Of a stretch of DNA of 30,152 nt, positions 23,938 through 30,152 are shown one piece after another (position 1 is the first letter of the stretch; the number at the start of each line of letters is the position of its first letter). Under the pieces are notes generated by a model that saw only the letters and a list, made by a program, of their open reading frames with translations, did no database searches and was not told the DNA's origin. The DNA lies in NCBI GenBank assembly GCA_019310195.1, contig JAFDET010000012.1, positions 1 through 30,152 of the forward strand. Direction: 5' to 3'. The DNA is from Deltaproteobacteria bacterium. GTDB taxonomy: Bacteria > Myxococcota_A > UBA9160 > JAFDET01. A program made the translations under genes and the position numbers.

Positions 23938-25590
23938 ATGAGCGACTGGACCCTCAGCAAGCATCCGACCTTCCCGGCCGTGCCCGGACCCGTGGTCGTG
24001 TGCGTGATGGACGGCGTGGGGATCGGGCGCGGCGACGGCGCGGACGCCGTGGCGGCGGCGCGCACGCCGAACCTGGACTGGCTGCGCGACGAGACGCCCA
24101 CGACGTCGCTGGCGGCCCACGGCCTGGCCGCCGGTATGCCCTCCGACGCCGACATGGGAAACAGCGAGGTCGGTCACAACCACCTGGGGGCCGGCCGGAT
24201 CTTCTCCCAGGGCGCCACGCTGGTGAGCGAGGCGGTGCGCTCCGGGCGCGTCTTCGAGGGCCCGGTGTGGCGCGAGCTGGTCGGCCAGGTCGCCCGCAGC
24301 GGCGAGCCCCTGCACCTGATCGGCCTGCTCTCGGACGGCAACGTCCACAGCCACGCGGATCACGTCGCGGCGATGCTGCGCCGGGCCGACGCCGATGGCG
24401 TGGAGCGCGCCCGGGTCCACGTGCTGCTCGACGGCCGGGACGTCCACGAGACCAGCGCTCTCGACTACGTGGAGCCCCTGGAGGCCCTGCTGGCCGAGCT
24501 GCGCGACAAGGGCCGCGACTACCGGATCGCCTCGGGCGGTGGCCGCATGTTGGTCACCATGGACCGCTACGAAGCCGACTGGCGCATCGTCGAGCGAGGC
24601 TGGAAGACGCATGTCCTGGGTGAGGCCCGCGGCTTCGCCAGCGCGCGCGAAGCCATCGAGACGTTCCGCAAGGAGGAGCCGGGCCTCTCGGACCAGTTCC
24701 TGCCTCCGTTCGTGATCGTGGATGAGGCCGGCGCGCCGCTGGGACCGATCCGCGACGGCGCGGGCGTCGTCTTCCTCAACTTCCGGGGCGACCGCGCCAT
24801 CGAGATCACGCGCGCCTTCGAGGACGAGGACTTCGCGGCTTTCGAGCGGGGCTCGCGGCCGGACGTGCTCTTCGCCGGCATGATGCAGTACGACGGCGAT
24901 CTGGGCATCCCGTCGCGCTACCTGGTGGAGCCGCCCGCCATCGACCGCACCGTGGGCGAGTACCTGTCGCGCAACGGTGTCACCCAGCTCGCCATCAGCG
25001 AGACCCAGAAGTTCGGCCACGTGACCTACTTCTGGAACGGCAACCGCAGCGGCGCCTTCGACGAGGGCAGCGAGACGTACATCGAGATCCGCAGCGACAC
25101 CCTGCCCTTCGAAGAGCGGCCCTGGATGAAGGCGGCGGAGATCACCGACCGCCTGATCGAGGAGCTGCGCAGCGGCCGCCACCGCCACGCCCGGGTCAAC
25201 TACCCCAACGGCGACATGGTGGGGCACACGGGCCGCTTCGAGGCGGCGCGAATGGCGGTCGAGGCCGTCGACCTTCAGATCGGGCGCCTGCTGCCGGTGA
25301 TCCGCGAGCTGGACGGAGCGCTGCTGGTCACGGCGGACCACGGCAACGCCGACGACATGTTCGAGGTGGATTCCGAGGGACAGCTTGCGCGCGACGCCGA
25401 AGGCCGCCCCAAGGTACGCACCAGCCACACCCTCAACCCGGTCCCGTGTTCCATCTACGTGCCGGGAACGCGGGCGGCGCTGCGCCAGGGCCTGGAGCAT
25501 CCGGGGCTGGCCAACGTGGCGGCGACCCTGCTCCAGCTCCTGGGCTACGCGGCGCCGGCCGACTACGAGCCCTCGCTGCTTGCAGAGTGA
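23938..25590 (+). CDS. gpmI: 2,3-bisphosphoglycerate-independent phosphoglycerate mutase
   Basis: GpmI interconverts 3- and 2-phosphoglycerate in glycolysis, with two Mn ions. The 550 residues include the metal Asp25 in VMDGVGIG, the phosphorylated Ser76 in DMGNSEVGHN, the transferase-domain LSDGNVHSH and LLDGRDV, FRGDRAIEITRAF, ETQKFGHVTYFWNG, NYPNGDMVGHTG and TADHGNAD. All catalytic elements are present. The start ATG 23938 follows AGAGG. The stop is 10 bases before the half palindromic element at 25601. Confidence 0.97.
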   Translation: MSDWTLSKHPTFPAVPGPVVVCVMDGVGIGRGDGADAVAAARTPNLDWLRDETPTTSLAAHGLAAGMPSDADMGNSEVGHNHLGAGRIFSQGATLVSEAVRSGRVFEGPVWRELVGQVARSGEPLHLIGLLSDGNVHSHADHVAAMLRRADADGVERARVHVLLDGRDVHETSALDYVEPLEALLAELRDKGRDYRIASGGGRMLVTMDRYEADWRIVERGWKTHVLGEARGFASAREAIETFRKEEPGLSDQFLPPFVIVDEAGAPLGPIRDGAGVVFLNFRGDRAIEITRAFEDEDFAAFERGSRPDVLFAGMMQYDGDLGIPSRYLVEPPAIDRTVGEYLSRNGVTQLAISETQKFGHVTYFWNGNRSGAFDEGSETYIEIRSDTLPFEERPWMKAAEITDRLIEELRSGRHRHARVNYPNGDMVGHTGRFEAARMAVEAVDLQIGRLLPVIRELDGALLVTADHGNADDMFEVDSEGQLARDAEGRPKVRTSHTLNPVPCSIYVPGTRAALRQGLEHPGLANVAATLLQLLGYAAPADYEPSLLAE

Positions 25591-25600
25591 CCGAGCCCCA

Positions 25601-25649
25601 GGATGGATCGGCGTCCCGACGGTGTGCTCCATCTTGGGTCAGGCTCCTA
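25601..25649. repeat. Half copy of palindromic element, inverted relative to 29953-30001
   Basis: These 49 bases match the reverse complement of 29953-30001 with two mismatches. Only one arm is present: the core and the opposite arm are missing. The end (...GGCTCC-TA) supplies the TAG stop of the minus-strand 150-aa protein gene (25649-25647). With the element at 29953 it brackets about 4.3 kb in inverted orientation. Confidence 0.85.
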
Positions 25650-26099
25650 CGCCTCTTTGTCGCCGTCCCTACGCGTGGATCGCACCGCGCCCTCCACCTG
25701 GTCGAGCCAGCGATCGATCGCCTGCTTGGCCTGGCGGGTGACCTGCCCCTTCTGATGCTGCTCCACGAGCAGGTTCTCCAGGTAGCGCAGCGTCCGGTCC
25801 ACCCCCGCATCCGCGGTGAGCACACCGGCACGTCCCAGATGGCCGATGGGACCGAACAGGTTCAGCCAGACATCGAAGCGCGCCCCGAGCCGCAGCACCT
25901 CGTGGAAGTAGCGTTCGGGACGCTCACCACCCAGGAACATGCCCAGGGCGCCGGCGATCAGCGTGGCCGCCGGCAGCAGCACGTCGCGCAATGCCTCCAG
26001 CAGCATCTTCCCCTGGAAGACCAGGACGTCGCGGATCAGCGCCCAGCGCCGTTCGTGCTGCTCCTCGGGCGCCGCCGCAGGTGCAATGGACTCGGACAT
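25647..26099 (-). CDS. Hypothetical membrane-associated protein
   Basis: This is a 150-residue protein from ATG 26099, which has GAGGAG six bases upstream. A short Ala/Glu-rich N-terminus is followed by an amphipathic segment (VLVFQGKMLLEALRDVLL), one likely membrane or hairpin helix (LPAATLIAGALGMFLGG), then RPERYFHEVLRLGARFDVWLNLFG and a charged helical C-terminus (YLENLLVEQHQKGQVTRQAKQAIDRWLDQVEG). It resembles unnamed proteins seen next to membrane genes in Proteobacteria. No function is known to me. It follows the TVP38-like gene by ten bases and is probably in the same operon. Its TAG stop is the end of the half repeat. Confidence 0.75.
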   Translation of the reverse strand: MSESIAPAAAPEEQHERRWALIRDVLVFQGKMLLEALRDVLLPAATLIAGALGMFLGGERPERYFHEVLRLGARFDVWLNLFGPIGHLGRAGVLTADAGVDRTLRYLENLLVEQHQKGQVTRQAKQAIDRWLDQVEGAVRSTRRDGDKEA

Positions 26100-26109
26100 A
26101 GGGGTCTCC

Positions 26110-26799
26110 TCAGGAATCGCGCGGGGGCCCGAAACGACGCGTCGCCCAGACGCCCAACACGGCGCCGAAGGCGATGAACGCGGAGATGGCGGCGATGTGC
26201 TCCATGTCGCCGCGGGCGAAGGCGTCGCCGAACGCGCTGAACACGGCGGTTCGCGGCACCAAGCCCACCACGACGGCACCCGTGAACGCGAACAAGCGCA
26301 TGGAGGAAAGGCCCGCGGCCGCATGGCCAGGGGTCAGGGGCACCACGGGCAGCGCGGTGTAGGCGCCCAGCCAGGCGGCTCCCCGCTCCGCCATCCAGGC
26401 GTCGGCGCGGGCCAGGCGGCCATGCAGGCGGCCCGCGAGGGCGTCGCGACCCAGGCCCCGGGCAATGCCGAACGTGAGGAAGGCCCCTGCGGTGAACCCC
26501 AGCAGGCCCCAGAGCATCCCGCCGGCCACCCCGAACAGCAGGCCCCCCGCGCTCATCACCACCCAGGAGGGTGCGGCCAGAAACGGCCGCAGCGCCGCAG
26601 CCGCCACGAAGGCAGCCGGTGCCAGCCAGCCCAAGGCCTCGATGCGCCCGCGGAGAGCCGCCGGATCCAGCACCAGGTCCCCCCGAGACCAGACCCAGAC
26701 CCCCAGGGCCAGCCCGCCCGCCAACGCGGCCCCCGCCGCCAGGCGCCGTGCCCCAGCGCGGCTCCTGGAGGCACCCGGCGTTCGCCCATCTCCGCTCAT
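26110..26799 (-). CDS. TVP38/TMEM64 (VTT/DedA-like) family membrane protein
   Basis: This is an integral membrane protein of about 229 residues. The VTT signature is present: AAPSWVVMSAGGLLFGVAGG, then GLLGFTAGAFLTFGIARGLGRDAL, and ALPVVPLTPGHAAAGLSSMRLFAFTGAVVVGLVPRTAVFSAFG with the conserved P(L/V)-P---aAGl pattern. Family members are linked to lipid scrambling and membrane homeostasis; the substrate is unknown. ATG 26799 is my choice, and GTG 26817 is six codons upstream. Neither has a strong ribosome site. It is divergent from a small ORF, with a CRP-like palindrome between them. Confidence 0.88.
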   Translation of the reverse strand: MSGDGRTPGASRSRAGARRLAAGAALAGGLALGVWVWSRGDLVLDPAALRGRIEALGWLAPAAFVAAAALRPFLAAPSWVVMSAGGLLFGVAGGMLWGLLGFTAGAFLTFGIARGLGRDALAGRLHGRLARADAWMAERGAAWLGAYTALPVVPLTPGHAAAGLSSMRLFAFTGAVVVGLVPRTAVFSAFGDAFARGDMEHIAAISAFIAFGAVLGVWATRRFGPPRDS

Positions 26800-26845
26800 C
26801 GAGGGGTCGAGTATCACCCGGGGCCCGGCCCTAGCGCCACGCTCA

Positions 26846-26867
26846 CCGATTTCCGCAAAAGAATCGG
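26846..26867. promoter_or_regulatory. Inverted repeat CCGATT-N10-AATCGG
   Basis: A 6-bp perfect inverted repeat around an A-rich loop lies in the divergent gap upstream of the TVP38-like gene and five bases before the CRP-like palindrome. It may be a second operator or a short hairpin in a leader. Confidence 0.35.
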
Positions 26868-26872
26868 CGCGT

Positions 26873-26888
26873 TGTGAAGTAGTTCACA
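26873..26888. promoter_or_regulatory. CRP/FNR-family operator-like palindrome
   Basis: TGTGA-AGTAGT-TCACA equals the E. coli CRP consensus half sites with the correct six-base spacer. It sits in the 144-base gap between the divergent TVP38-like gene (start 26799) and the small ORF (start 26944), about 55-75 bases from each start, a sensible place for a CRP-type regulator. It is strikingly AT-rich for this region. Confidence 0.55.
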
Positions 26889-26943
26889 CAGCTTCGGGCT
26901 CCCCCGGGCCGATGCTCAGGTCATGACGAGGGGAGGATCCCGG

Positions 26944-27174
26944 ATGCGATCGACGAACGGGGCGGCCCGGCGACAGGACGAGGCCTCGCAGCGCTGGAAC
27001 ATGGCCGACGACTACCTGGCCGACCCCGCGGTGGCGCCGCTGCGCGCGCTGGTAGCGGCGCTGGCGCGTCGGATCTCGGGGCGACGCGACGGGCGCCCCG
27101 GCGCGTCTCGCAGCCGCAGCGGGGGACCCAGCACGGGCTCGATCCCGTCCCCACACCGCGTCCAAACGGCCTAG
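26944..27174 (+). CDS. Small basic protein, hypothetical
   Basis: This is a possible 76-residue product from ATG 26944, chosen over ATG 26923 because a strong GAGGGGAGG lies six bases before it. The first half (QDEASQRWNMADDYLADPAVAPLRALVAALARRIS) looks like a genuine helical protein. The second half is Arg/Ser/Gly/Pro-rich and disordered. No family was recognised. The good ribosome site and the palindromic operator upstream support it. The low-complexity tail argues for caution. Confidence 0.45.
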   Translation: MRSTNGAARRQDEASQRWNMADDYLADPAVAPLRALVAALARRISGRRDGRPGASRSRSGGPSTGSIPSPHRVQTA

Positions 27175-27193
27175 CGGGTCGAGCGGGCCTGGT

Positions 27194-27209
27194 GCGGGTT
27201 CCCCCCCGC
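27194..27209. terminator. Hairpin between converging small ORF and GST remnant
   Basis: GCGGG, six-base loop, CCCGC lies 20 bases after the small-ORF stop and just before the end of the GST-like remnant. It has no T-run and is weak evidence. Confidence 0.25.
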
Positions 27210-27214
27210 CGCGT

Positions 27215-27688
27215 TCAGGCGGCGTAGGTGATCGGAACGTGCCCGGGTCGAGCCCGGACCCGCTCCAGCCAATCGCGCACGGTGCGGTGGTCCGAAAGGT
27301 CGAAGCCGCCCTCGTGAGCGACGTGGGTGTAGGCGTAGAGCGCGATGTCGGCGACCGAGTAGCCGTCGCCGACGAAGAAGCGCCGCTCCGCCAGATGCCG
27401 GTCCATCACCGCAAGCGCCTGCGCCCACTGCAGCCGGCTGGCGGGCAGGAAAGCGCTGCCCTCGGCCGGGTACCAGAGGATCGCGTTGGATTCCGCCAGG
27501 CCGGTGCCGTCCTCCAGCTCGAGCAGCGGAATCCTTCCGTTGGGGTTCCGCTGCAGGAACGCGTGCGTGCGGCTCTCGCCCTACCGGATGTCCACGGCCA
27601 CGCGCTCGAACGGAACTCCCAGCTGATGCAGCAGCAGGCGCACCTTGTAGGAGTTGCCGGATTCGAGGTAGTCGTAGAGTCGCAGCAC
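27215..27688 (-). pseudogene. Glutathione S-transferase-like gene, broken by an amber codon and an internal deletion
   Basis: Translation from GTG 27688, behind a strong GGGAGG, gives LRLYDYLESGNSYKVRLLL, HQLGVPFERVAVDIR, then TAG at 27583-27581, and continues in the same frame with GESRTHAFLQRNPNGRIPLLELEDG, the usual thioredoxin-like half of a GST. CAG to TAG would explain the stop (families read R(Q/G)ESRT here). After FLPASRLQWAQ the frame jumps straight to ALAVMDRHLAERRFFVGDGYSVADIALYAYTHVAHEGGF. About 45-50 residues normally lie between these (helices 4-5), so an in-frame deletion is likely. The remnant is 158 codons against about 205. Either natural decay or a consensus error. Confidence 0.82.
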
Positions 27689-27750
27689 GGTATCCTCCCG
27701 CCCGGGGGGAAGCTGCCATACACCCGATCCGCGCAGCAACGTGCGGCCTG

Positions 27751-28524
27751 GTGGCCGTGGCGGTCGGGCTCGGCGCAGCGCCGGGCCTCGCCGGAGAGAC
27801 CCCCCTCGACGGCCGTGCGGTCATGCTCCGCGTGGAGGCGCGGCCGCGGGGCGCCGATGAAACCCTCCATGCCACCTGGCACCTGATCGACAAGCGCGGG
27901 GGCGAGCGCGCGCGCCGGGTCCGCGCGTTCTGGCGGGACGAGCGCGGAGGCGACGGAGATCTACACAGCAAGCGGCTGATCGTCTTCGACGCGCCGGCCG
28001 CCATCCGGGGCACGGCCTTCCTGGTCCACAGCCGCAGCGACCCCGGCCAAGAGGACCTGCGCTGGGTCTACCTCCCGGCGCTTCGCAAGGTGCGGCGCAT
28101 CGCCGGACGCGACCGCGAGAAGCGCTTCGCAGGCAGCGACTTCACGTACGACGACCTGGGCGAACGCGCGCCCGACGAGGACGATCACGTGCTCCTGCGC
28201 GACGAAGACCGCGACGGGCGACTCCACCACGTGGTGGAGTCGCGGCCGCGGGGACCGGCGGCCTACACGCGCCGGGTGCAGTGGATCGACGCGGAACGCC
28301 TTTTGGTGACGCGAGCCGAGTTCTACGACTCGGCCGATCGCCTCGAACGGACCCTCGAAGCGCGCTGGACCGAGCGCGACGGCATCTGGTTCTGGGAGTA
28401 CCTGGAGTTGGAAGACCTGCGTCGCAAGCACCGCACGCGGGTCGAGGTGCGGGAGATCCGGCACGACGAGGATCTGCCGGAGGACCTGTTCCAAGACTCC
28501 ACCCTGGCGCTCGGAATCCCGTAG
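27751..28524 (+). CDS. Outer-membrane lipoprotein-sorting-like protein (LolA-like)
   Basis: This periplasmic protein has the LolA-like fold that partners RND exporters or DUF1302 barrels: RARRVRAFWRDERGGDGDLHSKRLIVFDAPAAIRGTAFLVHS, WVYLPALRKVRRIAGRDREKRFAGSDFTYDDLG, and YTRRVQWIDAERLLVTRAEFYD. The first in-frame GTG is at 27751 (257 residues), but it leaves a signal peptide with no basic start. The signal looks complete from an ATA at 27718 (IHPIRAATCGLVAVAVGLGAAPGLAG), which has a GGGGGGAA site upstream, so the true start may be a mutated ATG. It lies 29 bases from the divergent GST remnant. The next gene starts directly after its stop. Confidence 0.82.
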   Translation: MAVAVGLGAAPGLAGETPLDGRAVMLRVEARPRGADETLHATWHLIDKRGGERARRVRAFWRDERGGDGDLHSKRLIVFDAPAAIRGTAFLVHSRSDPGQEDLRWVYLPALRKVRRIAGRDREKRFAGSDFTYDDLGERAPDEDDHVLLRDEDRDGRLHHVVESRPRGPAAYTRRVQWIDAERLLVTRAEFYDSADRLERTLEARWTERDGIWFWEYLELEDLRRKHRTRVEVREIRHDEDLPEDLFQDSTLALGIP

Positions 28525-29955
28525 GTGCTTCCCGCCGGACGCGCATGGCTGCTGGCGGCGGGCGCCACCCTGGCCCTGGCCGCCCCGGCCGGGGCCCAGC
28601 CCCGGATCGAGGGCAGCCTGCTGCTGGAGAGCGACACGGCCTGGCGCGTGTACTCGCCGCGCGTTGCGCAGAAGTCGCAGAATCGGGCGGAGCTGGACGT
28701 GGAGGTGCGGCTGGGAGACGCGTGGCGGGTGCGCGGCCTGGGACGCGTGCTGTGGGATCCGGTGGGTCGGCTGGTCGGCGACGACCCCGATTTCGGCCAG
28801 AGTCCCGTGGACCGCTGGCAGGTGGCAGGCTCGCGCACCGTGGAGGCGGAGCTGCGCGAGCTCTACTCGCACTGGGTCGGCCGCCTGGGTCCGGCGCGGC
28901 TCGACGTACGCCTGGGCAAGCAGCAGGCCGTCTGGGGCCAGTCCTTCGGCCTGCGCGTGCTGGACATGATCAACGCCCAGGACTTCCGCGAGTTCATCCT
29001 GGACGACTTCGTGGACGCGCGAACGCCGGTGTGGGGGGCCCGCAGCGACCTGCTCGTGGCCGGCTGGAAGCTCCAGGGACTGTGGTTCCCGGACTTCGAG
29101 CCCGACGTGTTGGCCGATCCGGAGAGCGAGTTCGCACTGGATCCGGAGCTGGTCGGACTGCTGCCGGCGCTGGCGCCGGGGCCCGGCGGCGCGCCCGCCG
29201 CCGCGTTCGCCGACGAGGACACTCCCACTGACGGCGATCCGAGCACCTGGGGCTTCGGGTTCCGCGCAGCGCGGGCGATCGGCGACTGGGACCTGGCCCT
29301 GCACTACTGGGACCGCATCGACTCGCGCGGCGTCTTCTCGCGGCGCCTGGCCCCCCTGCCCGGCGGACGCGGCGCGCTCTTGAACGTCCTGGAGCGCGAG
29401 TTCCCGCGCGTCCGCAGCGTCGGATTCTCGTTCTCGACCACCGTCGGGGACTTTGCCCTCTGGGGCGAAGGCGCGACGAGCTTCGGGCGCGGCTTCGTGG
29501 TGAACGACCTGAGCGAGAGCGACGGCTACGTGACCCGGCCCGACCTGGAGTATGCGATCGGGCTCGACTGGGCGGGCTGGGATTTCCTGTTCGCCAACCT
29601 GCAGTTCATCCAGTTCGTGATCTTCGACCACGACCGCTCCATCGATCTGGAGTCCCACCGCGAGTTTCTCTCGCTGCTGCTGCGCTTCGATCTGCTGGGC
29701 GAGACGCTCTTCCCTCAGCTCTTCGTGCTCTACGGCGTGCAGCGCAACGAATCGCTGGTGCGCCCCTCGATCGAATGGCGCGCCACCGATCGATTCTCCG
29801 TAACGGCGGGCGCCGACATCTTCACCGGGCCCCGCGAAGGCTTGCTGGGGCAGTTCGCGGTGCGCCGCAGCCCAAACCCGCTCTTCGACGCCCCGCCCGG
29901 CCGGACCAGCCGCGTCTTCCTGCGCTTCCGCTACGAGTTCGGATTCGGTAACTAG
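28525..29955 (+). CDS. DUF1302-family outer-membrane protein
   Basis: This 476-residue protein is predicted to be a beta-barrel. A signal peptide (residues 1-25, ending AGAQ) is followed by alternating short strands. The family motif is GKQQAVWGQSFGLRVLDMINAQDFREFI. The C-terminus FLRFRYEFGFGN has alternating aromatics as in barrel-insertion signals. GTG 28525 immediately follows the LolA-like stop (TAG-GTG), so the pair is coupled. DUF1302 and LolA-like genes often sit with an MMPL-type RND exporter, which is not seen here. Its TAG stop (29953-29955) is the first three bases of the palindromic element. Confidence 0.87.
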   Translation: MLPAGRAWLLAAGATLALAAPAGAQPRIEGSLLLESDTAWRVYSPRVAQKSQNRAELDVEVRLGDAWRVRGLGRVLWDPVGRLVGDDPDFGQSPVDRWQVAGSRTVEAELRELYSHWVGRLGPARLDVRLGKQQAVWGQSFGLRVLDMINAQDFREFILDDFVDARTPVWGARSDLLVAGWKLQGLWFPDFEPDVLADPESEFALDPELVGLLPALAPGPGGAPAAAFADEDTPTDGDPSTWGFGFRAARAIGDWDLALHYWDRIDSRGVFSRRLAPLPGGRGALLNVLEREFPRVRSVGFSFSTTVGDFALWGEGATSFGRGFVVNDLSESDGYVTRPDLEYAIGLDWAGWDFLFANLQFIQFVIFDHDRSIDLESHREFLSLLLRFDLLGETLFPQLFVLYGVQRNESLVRPSIEWRATDRFSVTAGADIFTGPREGLLGQFAVRRSPNPLFDAPPGRTSRVFLRFRYEFGFGN

Positions 29956-30118
29956 GAGCCTGACCCAAGAAGGAGCACACCGTCCGGACGCCGATCCATC
30001 CGCGCTGGCTGCGTTGCGCTCCTTGCGCCGTAGCTACGGCTATGGCTCCGTCGCGCGCCTTGCCAGCGCGGCGTCTCGACGCCCGGGCCGGCGCACCCCA
30101 TCTTGGGTCCGGCTCCTA
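29953..30118. repeat. Concentric palindromic element (MITE/REP-like), copy B
   Basis: The outer arms are 29953-29970 and 30101-30118 (17 of 18 paired, TAGGAGCC...GACCCAAGA). The middle arms are 30000-30009 and 30062-30071 (CCGCGCTGGC, 10 of 10). The core is CCGTAGC...GCTATGG (30028-30045). All share a centre near 30036. Both ends are TA-G...C-TA. The core CGTAGCTACGGCTA is shared with the element at 16231, but the arms differ. The left arm is repeated, inverted, at 25601-25649. No ORF. Confidence 0.85.
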
Positions 30119-30124
30119 GCCGCC

Positions 30125-30152
30125 ATGGACACTGCGATCGTCGTCGGGGTGG
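30125..30152 (+). CDS. Start of a gene cut by the window edge
   Basis: ATG 30125 opens a frame reading MDTAIVVGV, seven bases after the palindromic element. An AIVVGVG-type start is common in short-chain dehydrogenases (GxxxGxG nucleotide fold), but nine residues are too few to be sure. There is no clear ribosome site, and the upstream sequence is the repeat end. Confidence 0.3.

Noticed and set aside
22377..24155. 592-residue open frame on the minus strand opposite usp, DUF4404-like, oxidoreductase and gpmI
   Set aside because: It runs antisense across several well-supported genes, has low-complexity composition and no recognisable domain. Long antisense frames are expected at this GC content.
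23803..25632. 609-residue minus-strand frame opposite gpmI
   Set aside because: It is a shadow of gpmI, whose motifs are all present on the plus strand.

Overview
The window is GC-rich and gene-dense. It comes from a Gram-negative bacterium: it has lptABC-type LPS export genes, outer-membrane beta-barrel proteins and a TolC-like gene. The order lptC-lptA-lptB-rpoN-ptsN-hprK-rapZ-EIIA(Man)-HPr, together with bactofilin, a SpoIID-domain protein, an F420-type luciferase-fold oxidoreductase and a CaiB/BaiF CoA-transferase tail, best fits a lineage of the former Deltaproteobacteria (Myxococcota, Desulfobacterota or Binatota-like). This placement is an inference from gene content. No rRNA, tRNA, CRISPR array or intact transposase gene was seen.

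Layout. 1-78 is the 3' end of a CoA-transferase gene. 227-6753 (minus strand) holds ispD-ispF-cysS and then uvrB-uvrC. 6810-8877 (plus) holds a damaged TolC-family gene and a bactofilin. 8896-20651 (minus) is a long, tightly packed series: lptC, lptA, lptB, rpoN, ptsN, hprK, rapZ, EIIA, HPr, metK, spoIID-like, yajC, secD, secF. 20753-21860 (minus) has a small exported protein and a sirtuin. 21934-25590 (plus) has a universal stress protein, two small helical proteins, a luciferase-like oxidoreductase and gpmI. 25601-30118 is a more accessory segment bracketed by inverted repeats. It carries a 150-aa membrane-associated protein, a TVP38-family protein, a small ORF, a broken glutathione S-transferase, a LolA-like periplasmic protein and a DUF1302 outer-membrane protein. 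The first codons of a further gene lie at the right edge.

Functionally, most of the window is housekeeping: excision repair, isoprenoid precursors, Cys-tRNA charging, SAM synthesis, LPS export, protein export, sigma-54 and a regulatory PTS branch. Translational coupling is extreme, with at least eight junctions using a 4-base GTGA or ATGA overlap.

The most unusual material is not a gene. Two concentric, multi-level palindromic elements (16231-16412 and 29953-30118) and one half copy (25601-25649) have ends of the form TA-G...C-TA. In all three cases the element end supplies the TAG stop codon of the adjacent gene. One of them sits exactly where the HPr kinase gene has lost its N-terminal domain. 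Other points are an LptA fused to an extra N-terminal domain, a CRP-consensus palindrome between divergent genes, and several genes with internal deletions or a nonsense codon that could be real decay or assembly errors.
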